Shown in pieces: positions 1-12,326 of a stretch of DNA of 64,000 bases. Source of the stretch: Psoroptes ovis (Eukaryota; Arthropoda; Arachnida; Sarcoptiformes; Psoroptidae); the NCBI GenBank assembly GCA_002943765.1, contig PQWQ01000009.1, positions 558,001 to 622,000 on the forward strand, given 5' to 3'. The notes under the pieces are model-generated. The model saw only the letters and a program-made list of their open reading frames with translations, was not told the DNA's origin and ran no database searches. Positions within the stretch are counted from its first letter, which is position 1. The number at the start of each line of letters is the position of its first letter. Made by a program: the position numbers and the translations under genes.

Positions 1-897
1 AAAACACAATTTGACATCATTAATTATTGAATGTTCTTCAAATATAATAAATATCAATAAATCAGCCATGTGATTTGTTTTCATCGAGATTTAAGTACAT
101 ATTTTCATTGTCAGTATGTACATTAATATTTTTTTTTCAATGATTTATTTGATAAAATTTGATATTTTTTTCCAATTTAAATTGTTTTTTTTATTGGTTG
201 GTAACCCATACTTATGCAATCTTGATATTAATTAAATGTTTTATTTTTTATTCTCATTTCTTCTTGACAGGATCAATGATTTAACATCTTTTTCATTTCG
301 TTAAAATTTTAACATTTTAAATGAAAAAGAAAAATGATAATAATTTATTCAATGTATATGATTTTGATTTGTCACGCATAAATTTGGATTAATTAATGTG
401 CGACAATTTCAATGATTTTCATAGATTTTATCATCATTTCGAATGGCAATTATTATTGATTGAATTTCATTCAATTTTTTTTTTCTTTTTTCGTTGTTGT
501 TGATCAACTACCTCAAGTTTTTATATAATCTCAGAGATTTTTTCAGACTTTAATGATTTTTTTTTTTTAATAAACATATGCTTGTCTATCATGAATGTCC
601 AATCGTTTTTATTAATATTATCATCAATCGTTTTCCATTATTAATCTGTTTTTATATTAAATTATTACGTTGGCCAAAATAACATCATTTATCATCATTG
701 TAAAATAATTTTAAAAAATTATCTGTGATATATCAGGATAATTCAATTGATTATGCTGTTTTTCTTTCGAATAACTCCCAACATATGTATATGAAGCCAT
801 GATTATATTTTGAAGTTATTTAATATTTAAATATTGTTAAATATTTTAAATATATGATTTATGACTGTTTCACATTTGAAATATATGAAATTAAATA
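1..897. other. AT-rich non-coding DNA upstream of TBC1D7
   Basis: AT-rich sequence with T and A runs. I see no open frame with protein-like composition, no tRNA-like fold and no transposon remnant. The right end presumably holds the promoter and 5' UTR of the TBC1D7 gene that begins at 898. Confidence 0.6.
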
Positions 898-2304
898 ATG
901 ACAAACAACGACGATCGTAATTTTCGTTATGGTTATTACGAAAAAGTTGGTTTTGATGGTATTGAAGAGAAAAAATCATTAGAAATACTATTAAGAGAGA
1001 ATCCATCAGATTTATTGTCAAGATTAGCTCAATTAGCTTCAAGATATTCATTATCACCTGGCCAACGTAAACAAATATGGCAATTATTGTTGAATATAAT
1101 CAAACCAGATAATCGTATTAATGAAATACGATGTAAATTATGGCGCAATATTGTTCAAGATTTGATCAATGCAATCAATATAATTGGTTTTACCAATAAC
1201 AAAGAAATTATTGAAAATAATAAAAAATTAACATCAAAAGACTATTCAAATATGATTGTGCTATTGTTTTTGTTTGAAAGCAAACAATTGTCATCATCGA
1301 TGAATGTCGTTAAGCAAGTATGTTCATTTATTGAGATTATTTTATTCATTTATCTCACTATTCATTTTCTTAAAGTTTCAAAGAATGGAAATTCGTGATT
1401 TATTATCAATTAGCGAGGTATTTGCAAAAGAATTTGTATATCCATCAAATACACCATCACCGTCGTATCATTTTGAAGATGCATATTGGATTTACAAGCA
1501 TTTTATTACGATTATCAATTCTAATTTAGGCACATTGATCGAAACGGTGAGCATTATTTGAATGAATTCAATTTTGAATATTCATGATTTTGTCAATATT
1601 AAATTTTTAGTATGAAAAATTTATCAATCATTTATCAAATGAAGATAATATATTACATGAACATTTAGTTAAAAATGGTATAATAAAACAAATTGATAAT
1701 CACAATGATAATAATGGTAATCTTCTATATTATCATAATAATCTTATAAATGCCAATAATAATCACCAACAATATTCTAATAATAATAACAACCACAATT
1801 CAATGCACAATCAGCAACAACAAAATTATCATTATAAAATAAATCCAATGATTCATGCTAGACAAACGATGCAATTACAGAGAAAAAAATTGCAAGCATT
1901 TCGACCAATAATAACATGGTTCATTAGATTTTTTGCCGGTATCATACATCAGAATTTTGTTATAAGGTATATTTTTTTTAATTGATTGTATTACTTTGTA
2001 ATTTAATTCATTATTTTGTCTTAATCCACTTTTTCAGAGTTTTAGATAAAGTAATAGGATGCCTTATAAATGGACCACGTCCATTCTATGTACTAATATC
2101 GATCAGTAAATCATTGATTTATTATCAACGTAAACAATTATTATTGTTGAATAATTATGAACATTTACAGAATCAATTATTGACTGTAAGTTATACAATT
2201 GTATGGTAAATAAATGAAATATTAATGTTTTTTTTTCAAATATATTCTTATAGCCATTATCATTGGAAGAATCAGAGATAATTTTCTTCCGAAGCACTCA
2301 ATGA
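898..2304 (+). CDS. TBC1D7: TBC1 domain family member 7 (third subunit of the TSC complex)
   Basis: Five exons: 898-1317, 1376-1546, 1611-1966, 2038-2185 and 2254-2304, 381 residues. All introns are GT-AG of 57-71 bp. The N-terminus (YYEKVGFDGIEEKKSLEILL, residues 13-32) is nearly identical to vertebrate TBC1D7. After splicing, the later blocks (AYWIYKHFI, RFFAG and RVLDKV) follow in family order. TBC1D7 binds TSC1 and stabilises the TSC1-TSC2 complex that restrains Rheb and mTORC1. The fold is a TBC (Rab-GAP-like) domain. Two oddities: exon 3 carries an Asn/Gln/His-rich insertion of about 60 residues inside the TBC fold, and the protein ends roughly 20 residues early, so the last helix of the human protein has no counterpart. 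Family assignment is firm; the exact 3' end is less certain. Confidence 0.9.
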
Positions 2305-2446
2305 CAAGGTTTTATAATATGACAATTAATGTATTGACTTATGTGTAATATTTTGCATGCAACGTAACGCATCAATATAAGAATATATCAAATTTTACTA
2401 GTCAAATAAATCATGATCATTTTTTGAGCTCAAACGAAAAAACTGT

Positions 2447-2452
2447 TTTATT
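2447..2452 (-). terminator. candidate poly(A) signal of the serpin gene
   Basis: AATAAA on the minus strand lies 27 bases past the serpin stop codon. The convergent TBC1D7 gene ends at 2304, so the two 3' UTRs are tail to tail within about 175 bp. Confidence 0.4.
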
Positions 2453-2478
2453 TTTGATTAAATTACAAGGATATCAAT

Positions 2479-4143
2479 TTATGAAATATATTTGATTTTG
2501 TTTTGAGTATTATGGTCCAAATTACTGTTATCAATTGATGATTTTAATGAATATTGATTTAAATGATGCAAACGATGATGATATGATGATGGTTGTGGTG
2601 GTGATGGTGGCTGCATTGATGGATGATTCGAGTTTTTGACAATAGTATTCTGTATGTGATTAGATGTTGATGACGATGATGATGTTGATGCTGGATTTTT
2701 TTGCAATGATGATTGATCTTGATCATCTTTGTTTGGGCCAGCATAAATTCCAGCAAATAAGCATAAACCAGTTTGTTTATCCATCAGCAAATAGATGAAT
2801 GGATGATCAGCTTCGAAATATGGCCCATTGAAAGCGCCGATGCGTTCAATTGAACTACTGCTGACAGCAGCTCCAACACTACCTTGTTCATCTATTTTTA
2901 AGATTGCCTTATGCATTAAATCACCCATATGTATTCGGCCATTATAACGGTTAAACATGGCTTCGAGATTTGCAGTTTCAGCTGAAAATAGACTTTTGAC
3001 ACCCATTTGGTTTTTCATGATATCACCGATTCTTGGCATTGAACTAATTGTAAATTTTGGCAAACGTATATTCACACCGTTAGATCCTCCAAAAGTTTTA
3101 TCCATACTGTTAACTTTACGCATAGAATAAATCAAATCAGCAAAAACTGTTGCATTCAATGAATTTAGGAGTGAAAATATGCCAAAAACATCATTTGGAA
3201 GTAATAGAAAAAAACTTAGACGTTGAATTTTGTATGGAAGTTCAATAATTGATGTTTGCAACGATGAACTATATGCAAAGGCAACTGGATGTTGTGCAAC
3301 CATCATATCGACGTTAGTCATTTGACCATTTATCATTCGAAACCATGCATCTTTCTCTGTATCACTTGGATCAAAACGATATTGCCAATCACCTTTAAAG
3401 TGAATAGCATTGATAGCCATTAAAGTTGTGGCCGGTGATGGTGGTATTGTTAGAAAATTAGTTATCATACGTTTTGTTTGTTTTTCAATCCAATCATTGA
3501 TTGTATTCATTACTTGATATGATTCTTTGGCGAAATTCAAATACCGAATAGATGATAAATGATAATGATTGATAGCTGATAAATATGTATGAGATACTTG
3601 CATTGTTTCTTGCACGAATATTTGATTGGCATTATGCAATGATTTACTGATGTTTCTATCGTCCATTAAACTTTTAACAGCTTGACTGAATATTTCATGC
3701 GTTTTTGAAAATGTGACATTATTATCATATGAGTCTAAATGTAATAATTGTGCAATTTCACTTTTAGTAATACCTTTGGCACCTAAATGTATCATCATCA
3801 ACATTGATTGTATGCTAAAAGGTGAAAACACTATCGAGTCAATATTACCAGTTTTTAAATCGATATTATTCATGAATATTGCTGTCAATAAATCGAATGT
3901 AAATTGTATGTGACCATTACCGATCCATTGTTCATTTTTATTATTGTTTAAATTGCTTATCGGTGCTGGTATACGATGTTGTGATGACAATGCTGATGAT
4001 TGATTATTCGGTACATTCATATTAATACCTTGCCATTGTGATGTGATTATTGAATTTGATCTTTGATTATGTTTATTAATTGTCGATACAATATGAATCA
4101 ATGATATTATATTTAATAAGATCACATATTTATAAGAATTCAT
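2479..4143 (-). CDS. secreted serpin with C-terminal low-complexity extension
   Basis: Intronless frame of 554 residues. A hydrophobic N-terminus (residues 5-20) looks like a signal peptide. The serpin fold runs from about residue 73 to 470, with the landmarks SIVFSPFSIQSMLMM and the C-terminal FAGIYAGP. The hinge before the reactive loop (about 419-431) reads EQGSVGAAVSSSS. Small residues at P12-P9 fit an inhibitory serpin, although Gly replaces Ala at P12. The scissile bond lies in or near IERIG, so an Arg close to P1 suggests a trypsin-like target; this is inference because the loop is about two residues longer than in antitrypsin. After the normal serpin end comes an 84-residue Ser/His/Pro/Asn-rich tail. 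Parasitic and dust mites are known to have expanded intronless serpins. Confidence 0.92.
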   Translation of the reverse strand: MNSYKYVILLNIISLIHIVSTINKHNQRSNSIITSQWQGINMNVPNNQSSALSSQHRIPAPISNLNNNKNEQWIGNGHIQFTFDLLTAIFMNNIDLKTGNIDSIVFSPFSIQSMLMMIHLGAKGITKSEIAQLLHLDSYDNNVTFSKTHEIFSQAVKSLMDDRNISKSLHNANQIFVQETMQVSHTYLSAINHYHLSSIRYLNFAKESYQVMNTINDWIEKQTKRMITNFLTIPPSPATTLMAINAIHFKGDWQYRFDPSDTEKDAWFRMINGQMTNVDMMVAQHPVAFAYSSSLQTSIIELPYKIQRLSFFLLLPNDVFGIFSLLNSLNATVFADLIYSMRKVNSMDKTFGGSNGVNIRLPKFTISSMPRIGDIMKNQMGVKSLFSAETANLEAMFNRYNGRIHMGDLMHKAILKIDEQGSVGAAVSSSSIERIGAFNGPYFEADHPFIYLLMDKQTGLCLFAGIYAGPNKDDQDQSSLQKNPASTSSSSSTSNHIQNTIVKNSNHPSMQPPSPPQPSSYHHRLHHLNQYSLKSSIDNSNLDHNTQNKIKYIS

Positions 4144-4862
4144 TTTGAATTTTTTGTTAACAAATTATTTATGTTTACATATAAGAAACAATTATTTTTT
4201 CAACAATTATTTATTCAGGAAGAATGCATTTTATCAAAATGATTGATAAAAAATTAATAATTTTGTTTATTTTAATCTTTTTGAAATTTTTTGATGATTT
4301 GGTCAATTGTTGTATTGATGTGGTTGTTTATGTATGGTTTTTTTTCTTAAATCTAAGGTCAATGACATACCTTTAATATAAATATAAACATGATAACGGT
4401 AGCTGGCCGGTCTTAGATAGTCTTTTAAACATAACTTGAATCTTTAGCTTATAAACTTGCTTTGAGGTAATGATTCTTTCTCAATCATCAACCAAAACTC
4501 ATACGAATGAATTAGATTGATCATCGAGCAAAATAAAGTGATTGTCCAGTTGTTGGCTATATCCAGTTTTATAAAAACACAAATAAAACGATTTTAAATA
4601 AAAATAAATATTGAAATGCCTCATATACAATACATTAGCCTTTCTGACAAAAAAAAATCATTCAATTTCAAAATATTTAAATTTTTTCAATATGGACCTA
4701 TGAATCCTTTTCCTTCATTTGAATGAATTTATCGACTAAATTCAAAATCAAATTTTTTGCCAATGACGACTTGATACAAATAAATCATCGATGTTAATTT
4801 TTAATAAAAAATATGTATAAATTACAAAATATATTTGAAAAATAAAAAATAAATTCAGATTT
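4144..4862. other. intergenic: serpin upstream and REJ-gene downstream region
   Basis: AT-rich, no coding potential seen on either strand. It must contain the serpin promoter (high-coordinate side of 4143) and the 3' UTR of the REJ/GPS gene, which ends at 4863. Confidence 0.5.
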
Positions 4863-7800
4863 TCAATCAGCAACCAGGATTGTTTGACTTTGAATTTCAG
4901 TTCCTACTTTTGCCGTACGTTTACGTTTACTGTAGTTTATCGAATCATTATTACTCGGTCGATGTTCTCCATTGAGAGTTGATTGTTTTTTTGCATTAGA
5001 GTCTTTGATTATTTTAGCGGCAGCGGCTTTGTTTGCAGCATTGACATCATTTTTACGTTGTACATAGAATACAGCCATCATACCAAATACCAGTACACCC
5101 ATTGTGCATGCAACAAGCACACCGATAACATAATCAGCACTGATGCCTAATATTGTACGCAATACGACAAAACTTGATAGATGACCAGACCAACAACCAG
5201 CTTGATTATATGCTATACCTAGCGGATGTAAGTCATCCATACGCCATTTTTGTGTTTCTTCATCGAAATAATGACATTTCGTCGAATAATCTGATCCACC
5301 ATAACTATCATTGCCAATAACAGATAATTCAAATACAGATGCTTTGAATAAACCACGAATTCGTTGTTCTTCACCAGAATGTGGCGCATGTATAGTTATA
5401 TCAATAATCGGTGATATTCGGTGCACTTTCTCATCATATGGAAATGGACTTTCATTCGGGAAAACAGTCACAAATTGTACAACGCTAGAACATGGATGCT
5501 TTCGACCACAATCCCAACTTTTATTGAACATTTGTCGAATTTCAGGACCAAATTGAACTTTAGCTGTGACTGTTTTATTTTTGGTCATTTTTACCTCCAT
5601 ATAAACATCTTCAACATTATCAGAATGTATTACTTTAGTATAAGCGGTATGAATTCTAGGTGGTACGAATGGCAAGGCTGTCATTGAATCAGATTGATCC
5701 ATCATGGGTTCATAAATAATTTGTTCAGCCAACATGACAGTATGGGCACCATGTGGCATTCTCGAGGCGACAGCTATTTTAATATGTTGAAATGTTTCAC
5801 GTATATCTTTGAGGAATTTCAAATATTCATCATTATTGGTGTTATTTGTGTGATTCATTGATACGAAAGAATTCATTACATTAGAATATATGATACGAAT
5901 ATTTTTGATTGATATACGAATATTATTAACATCAGCTTTCTCTAAATAGCGTGTGATTAAATTCAATAATTTTCTGCGAATCAGAATATTATCAGTCTTA
6001 TGTAATGCATGACTGAACATGCTGAACATCAATTCATAATGTCCACTGCTAAGAATCAAATTAGGTATTTGTATGGCTGCAGTTGCATATTCTATGGTTG
6101 AATTGATTGCCATTTCGAATAATTCTTGATCATCATCATCATTATCATAATCATATTTCAAAAAGATTCCATTCAAATAATTCATTGCCATAACCATGTC
6201 TCCAGTTTTATAAATACGTTTAGATTGCTGTATTAGCTGTAAAATTGATTGGGTTATATTCGATGAATGTTCGATACGTATCGGATGTGAACGATGTATA
6301 GTACAAGTTTGGAAACGATCACATGTTTTCACAGTCACACGTGTTATTTGATTTTCATTGAAAATTGGTACAGGCATACCAGGGAATATTATTATTGGCG
6401 ATAATTGTGGCATTGTTAATGGTAACATTGAACGAAAATGTTCATCTTCTAAATATATTTGATATGTGATCGGCAGTGAACTAGGCGCATAATTACATTT
6501 CTCAATGCTTGCTAATGTCTTTAAAAAAATGAATGATATTGAAAATAGCAAAAATACAATGATTTAATTGCATACCATTTCTAATTCAACGTGTGATTCA
6601 ACAATAACTTCACACATTTTCGTTGATTGTGCTGACATTAATGATATTTCAGCATAACTGCATTCATTCAAATAATTACATGCTTCCATTTTAAGATTAT
6701 ATGTTCCGTATGCTGTCAATGTGTCTATGAGAATATTTTTATAATGAAATAGTGGAATATTGAATTAAGACTAAGACATACCTCCGTAAAGCAAAAGTTC
6801 TGAATGAATTTCCTGATCATTGATTCGATCATTTGTCCATAATAATGGATAACGGAAGGTAGTTGATTTCCAATGAACACTTTTCAATCCAGCATGGAGA
6901 TATGCTTTTCCTTTTATCAAGATATTACTTCCGGATGGTATGACAAATGTCGAAAAGTGTGTGTTAAATGGTACTAAAAATTCTCCATCAATAAATACAG
7001 GACCTACAAAGACTTGCGGCTTAAGGCCATCAATAACATTCAATAAAATATATTCAGTTTCCGAACTTGATTGACTATTGTTGGCATCGAAAACTTGTAA
7101 TCCGATTAAATATTGATTATTTGATTGAAATGAACTAGAATTTAATTTGAGCGTTTTTTGTGATTGTATATCTCTCGTAATCAACAATGAATTTCTATTA
7201 AGGTCATTTGGTGTTGATGAGAAATTATAATAACAAGGCTGTGCTGATTTTGTGTCATGACAACTCCATTGATATACAAAACGTTTTTGTCTTAATTTAT
7301 TGTTTGATTCAATCACAAGTAGACCACTGTTTGTACCGATTGTGATTCTATTAATTCCATTAGCAGGATTAGCTTTCAATTGTGCAGCCAATGGTTTAAT
7401 TGTGAATGTTGCTTTACTAGTGTGATTGAAAAAAAATCCAATATAAGCATTAAACATGATCGATGTCATATGATCTGATGGAATTGAATAAGGTTTCACA
7501 TGATATGTTGACGTATAACGTTTTGATATGTCTTTGATTGGAAACAATATTGATGGATCATTTGTAGACCAATATAATGTCGTCAATTGTGGAGGATAAA
7601 TACATTCGGGAATGTTGAAATCACCAAATAATAGAATGGGATCATTCTCACGAATCGGAGTATTGCTCAAAACACTAGAAGGATAAATTACTAAATTCGG
7701 TGCTTCATATTCTAAACGTATCAACGTGTGTGTTGCTTCAATTTTTTGTCGCCGGGCATGTATGAATGCACTGAATGTGAACACATATTCAGTACTTATT

Positions 7801-10503
7801 TCAAACATTTCAGAATTCAATAATAAATTCGTTGATTTACCATTATTACGTACATATTGGCCAAGATCATTGGTCACTTCACCAGTTACTGTCCATTCAA
7901 AATCAACATCAGTAGTTCCACGTGGAGAAGAAAAATGACCAATTAATGAAAAAATACCACAAAATGATATTTCGTTTGGGCCAATAATGGCAATCATTGG
8001 TTCATAGCTCCACCAATTCAAATGATTTGATAATTTAGATATTTTGTCGGATGACGCTTCATTAAATAATGGATATTTTTGTCCATGCTCAGATATCACA
8101 TGTGATTTTAATTGAATTTCAATAACATCAGATGAAAAAGGCTTCAATATTGATATGATTAATTGTGTTCTTGTGGCCCATTTACAACCTTCTAATTCAA
8201 ATAGACTAAGTTGTTCGATTGTTGATTCGGTTAATAAATAATCACACATAATCAATACAACATCACTTTCATCATCATCAACATGCTCGCGTATATGATC
8301 TTCAATCGCTTCAATATTCACCGATTTATCGAAATTGACAATTATTGATAAACTATCTTCAGATATAAATGATGATAATGAAAATACTTTGGGCGCTGGA
8401 GCTTGTATTAAGTGATCCAAACCAGTGCCAATCAAATTAATACCATCATATGTTGGATAAATACGTATCACTTGGGATTTCGTTCGTAATTTTGACTCAT
8501 GCAAACGACATGAATATTGATCATCACCAAAATCACTAAGCTCTTGTTGACCATTTTCATATATAATACGACATTTGATCGGCGTTGGTGGCAATGAAAA
8601 ATTATTATGATCACTAATTGGAAATTTAATCATAAGCGGTAGTTCGGATTCATTTGAAAATGAACGTTTCGGTTCAATTGTTGTTAGATTGACTGGAAAA
8701 AATGGGTTTGAACAAAATTACAAAATTGACAAATGAATATTCGAAAAAAACTACATACCGGCATTTGTATCAAAAACATAAAGCTGCAATAAATCTTTTG
8801 GAGGAGTTATGAGAACATTTGGACGAAAACCTAATCCTAATACATATTCACCGGCTATAAATAGAAATAATTGATTATTATTGACATTTTTCACATTAAA
8901 ATATATAGAATATTGAAATTCGCTTATACAAATGAATCGGAATCATAATTAAATGATTATTAGCAATGACAATAATAATAATGATATTAAAAACTAATGA
9001 TATATGCACATGATTTTTCAATTCATTGATACATTCAATATATAAAATTCAATGTGTAGTGACAAATGAAAATTATTTTGAAAATCATTCAGGTGTAAAA
9101 TAGTTGCTATAATAATAATGATTATTTCTATACTTGCCTTGTTCTAATCTAATTGTACATTGTATGAATGTTTTATTTTTATATAAAAATTGTACAGGGA
9201 ATGATTCAATTATTTCAAATGATCGTGAATGTATAACACAATATAATTGATTTACATATGGATAAAAATAACCGACAATTGATATCTAATGTGAAATTGA
9301 CGAAAATTGGAAAAAATTTTAAATTTTATTGAAAAAACATATTCACAATAAACTTACATTGACACGAATGTCATTAGGAATTGCCATTGGTATTAAATTT
9401 TTAATCAAATAACAATTATTTTGATCAATGCATCCACAACGTATTGGATCACTGATTTATGAAATTATTATAAAAGAAATCAATCGAAAATAAAGTAAAA
9501 TCATTGATATCAAAATCGTTTATATTAATATAATAATAATTCATACCGATCACATGAACAAGCATGTCCTTCAGATAAGCAATTACCACAATTATCCATC
9601 ACGGTTGACATTTCATTCTGTTGATTTATGCATTTACCACAGACAATTTTATGTTTGACTAATCCAGGAAGTTGACAATTTCCTTTGCAATCCGTTGAAT
9701 GTGAAATTGTCGTTGCTGTTGATGTTGTTATGGTCGGATCATTATTAGTATTAATCAATGATAATGATGGTGATTGTGATAATGAACAAAATCCGCATCT
9801 ATCCAATTGATAAGATTGTGTTGCAACCATAGCATTATTCATATGTTGGGCATCTAATCCTGTCGAATCTTTAGCTGTTGTTGATGATTGAGGTTGTGAA
9901 CAAAGACCACGACAATCACGATTCGTTGAAACAATTGATGAAGGTTGATCGATTGCAACTAAACCTAGAATTTGATGTAACGAAAAAAAATAAGGAATTC
10001 TAAGACAAAGAAAACACAATCATTTATTCACCTGGTTGTATACAAGTTCCAGAACATTCATCGACATATGCATCTCCACCACAAACACCCATACAATCAA
10101 TCGTAGTGTTTCCAAAACAAACTGAAATTTGATTCATGGATCAAATTAAATGAAATTGATTTAAATTATTGGACGAACCTCCTTTACAATCTTTCCCGTG
10201 ATCAAAATCTAAATTCGTTTTACCGCCAACACAATATCCACATTCATTCAATATTGCATCATCAAAACCGATAACACTACAATCGGTTGGACGTATAATT
10301 TCATATTTCAAACGTTCAGGTCTTTCTTCATGTCGATAAAAACTATGATGTTGTTCAATACATATTATGATTGTCGGCAATGATAATAACAATAATATCA
10401 CATTTAATTTTATATTTAAATTTAAAATTTCAATGACTAGAAATGTATATTTGACCATTAAATATTTAAAAATATTAAAAATTAAAAAATAATTCTTAAA
10501 CAT
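4863..10503 (-). CDS. REJ/GPS single-pass membrane protein with cysteine-rich N-terminus
   Basis: Nine exons on the minus strand: 10503-10179, 10121-10032, 9964-9547, 9451-9358, 9285-9138, 8854-8759, 8692-6782, 6724-6576 and 6518-4863. All phases agree, giving 1,628 residues. After a hydrophobic leader come repeated cysteine units of the type DCxGVCGGDAYVDECSGTC (about residues 70-260), then an extracellular region resembling the REJ module of the polycystin-1 and egg-jelly-receptor family. A GPS-like site follows (Cys1492, Trp1502, GC near 1518-1519, HLSS at 1523-1526), then one membrane helix (about 1538-1563) and a 65-residue basic tail. The HL/S order fits GPS self-cleavage. Unlike polycystin-1 it has one membrane span, not eleven. 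The start could instead be Met16 (10458). The ligand is unknown. Confidence 0.75.
8855..9137 (-). other. GC-AG intron of the REJ/GPS gene
   Basis: The reading frame across this 283-bp intron only closes if the donor is AAG|GCAAGT at 9138/9137. A GT donor four bases further on shifts the frame and gives a stop in the next exon. AAG|GCAAGT is the strong consensus for the minor class of GC-AG introns. Confidence 0.7.
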
Positions 10504-12326
10504 TTCATCTCATATATCATCGATGAGTAAAAAAATGACAATTAAAATATTGAATAAAAACAATGTTAATAATGTGAATAGAAGGAAAAATTGTAGAAAT
10601 TGGTCAAATTTTAACATTAATGATGATGATGATGATGTATGATTATGTGTTTAAATTTAAATTTTTTGAAAAATAGGCTTAATATTCATATGTACATTAA
10701 TTTTGGTGGCTATTTTTTGTAAATTTCAAAAGACAAAATAGCTTAAAATCCATGGAATTTAACTGACTGACCAGATGATTGAAAATGATTCAAAAAAAAT
10801 TTTTTCATAAAACAATAAAAAGCGGAAATGTTTTCACAAAGGATTTTGGTGCTGAAAAACAAAAAAAAAAACAAAAAAGCTGCATTATTCAATGCATAAT
10901 GGAAAATGTCCATTCAAAAAACAAAAAAATCAAAAAAATATGAAAAAAATTTAAATCAAAACACTGAAACAAATAATAAAAAAAAAGACAATTGATTTGG
11001 GAATACTTTTAGTCACAACAAACAAACAAACAAATGATTTATTATAAACTGGTAAATATTTTTATCATTGTTCATTTTGTTTTTTTTCCAACCATTTTCT
11101 ATTAATCAGTTAATTTGAATTATTAATTATGATAATAAAATTTTCAATGTTACATTTTTTTCAATACAAATGGTTAATACAAATGTTGGTCAAATTTTTT
11201 TTTTCGCTTTTTCTGTTCCAGAAACACCAGTAGAAATAATTTTGGTGGCCAATTTTTTTTTTTTTTTTTTGTATTAATGTATGTAGTTAGTCGTCATGCA
11301 CCATATATGATAAATGGATTGTATTGAGATATGGAATGAAAATTATGAAAATTTTATTATTATTATTACCTTTATTTATTAGTAGTGTTGTTATATTGCA
11401 AAATTAGATTTTTTTGTGATTATAATAATAATGGTTAATATTGTCCATTAGCCTGTCGATAACGTATAAATACGTTTTTTTCGAAAGTACTTCTGAAAAC
11501 TGCTGATGCGTTGGACATTGTTTATGCTAATTCAATAATACGTCACCGGCGCTCACGATTAAAAAACTGAATTTCAGAGCGACAAGTTTTGCCGTTGAAA
11601 AATTTCAATGAACAACATTCAAAATTTGGTTCATTATTTTCATGTACACTTGTGTTTTTCTTAGCCATTTCCTGCAAATTTCGCTGCATTTTTTTAAAAA
11701 TGTCATATACATGGACAATTATATGATAATAATTATTTGCTATTGATTGCGGTGAAAAACTTATTACATTTTGTAGCCAATTGTGTGTAATGGTGAACTT
11801 TTTCTTTTTTGACAAATCTTTTACAAGATTAATACCTTGAAATTTTTTCAACACTCAAGTTTTCAAATTTTCATCAGTTTAATCATGACAATGGTCAAAT
11901 ACATTTATACAAATTCAAATAGAAAAGAGGCAAAATTAATGAAAGTAAAGTTTAAAATTGCCAATACGATTTCCTTTTGACCATTTGATCTACAGTGACA
12001 AATATAAATGTTGATTGACATCAAACAGGTCAAGGTTTTTTGCTTTCAATACAAATTTCACTGGAAAAAAATTCAATCACAAGCTTTCACTGATCTCAAC
12101 ATTCAAAAATCTATGATCAATCACATCGATCATTGATGCCAAAGTCAATGCAACAAACAACACCAACAATTGAAAAACGATGAAAACAAATTGAAATAAT
12201 AACAAATCAGCATGGAAAGTTTTCCTTTTATTTATTAGTACAAAAAATAAAATTAAATAAAATTGAAATCAATTGAAAGTCTTCAAAGATATTTGGACAT
12301 GATCATTGAATATAATGGTTTAATGA
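10504..12326. other. intergenic, upstream of the REJ/GPS gene
   Basis: AT-rich with many A and T runs (for example near 10860-10990 and 11250-11270). The part from 11450 to 11900 is less simple in composition and contains one open frame on the minus strand, listed separately. Nothing else recognised. Confidence 0.5.
11543..11854 (-). CDS. uncertain short open frame, hypothetical
   Basis: A 103-residue minus-strand frame from ATG to stop with mixed composition (Lys, Asn, Phe, three Cys) and no long homopolymer. I recognise no family, and there is no obvious splice partner, signal peptide or membrane helix. It lies in a patch of higher sequence complexity than its surroundings, the only reason to list it. 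It may be chance or a remnant exon. Confidence 0.2.
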   Translation of the reverse strand: MLKKFQGINLVKDLSKKKKFTITHNWLQNVISFSPQSIANNYYHIIVHVYDIFKKMQRNLQEMAKKNTSVHENNEPNFECCSLKFFNGKTCRSEIQFFNRERR

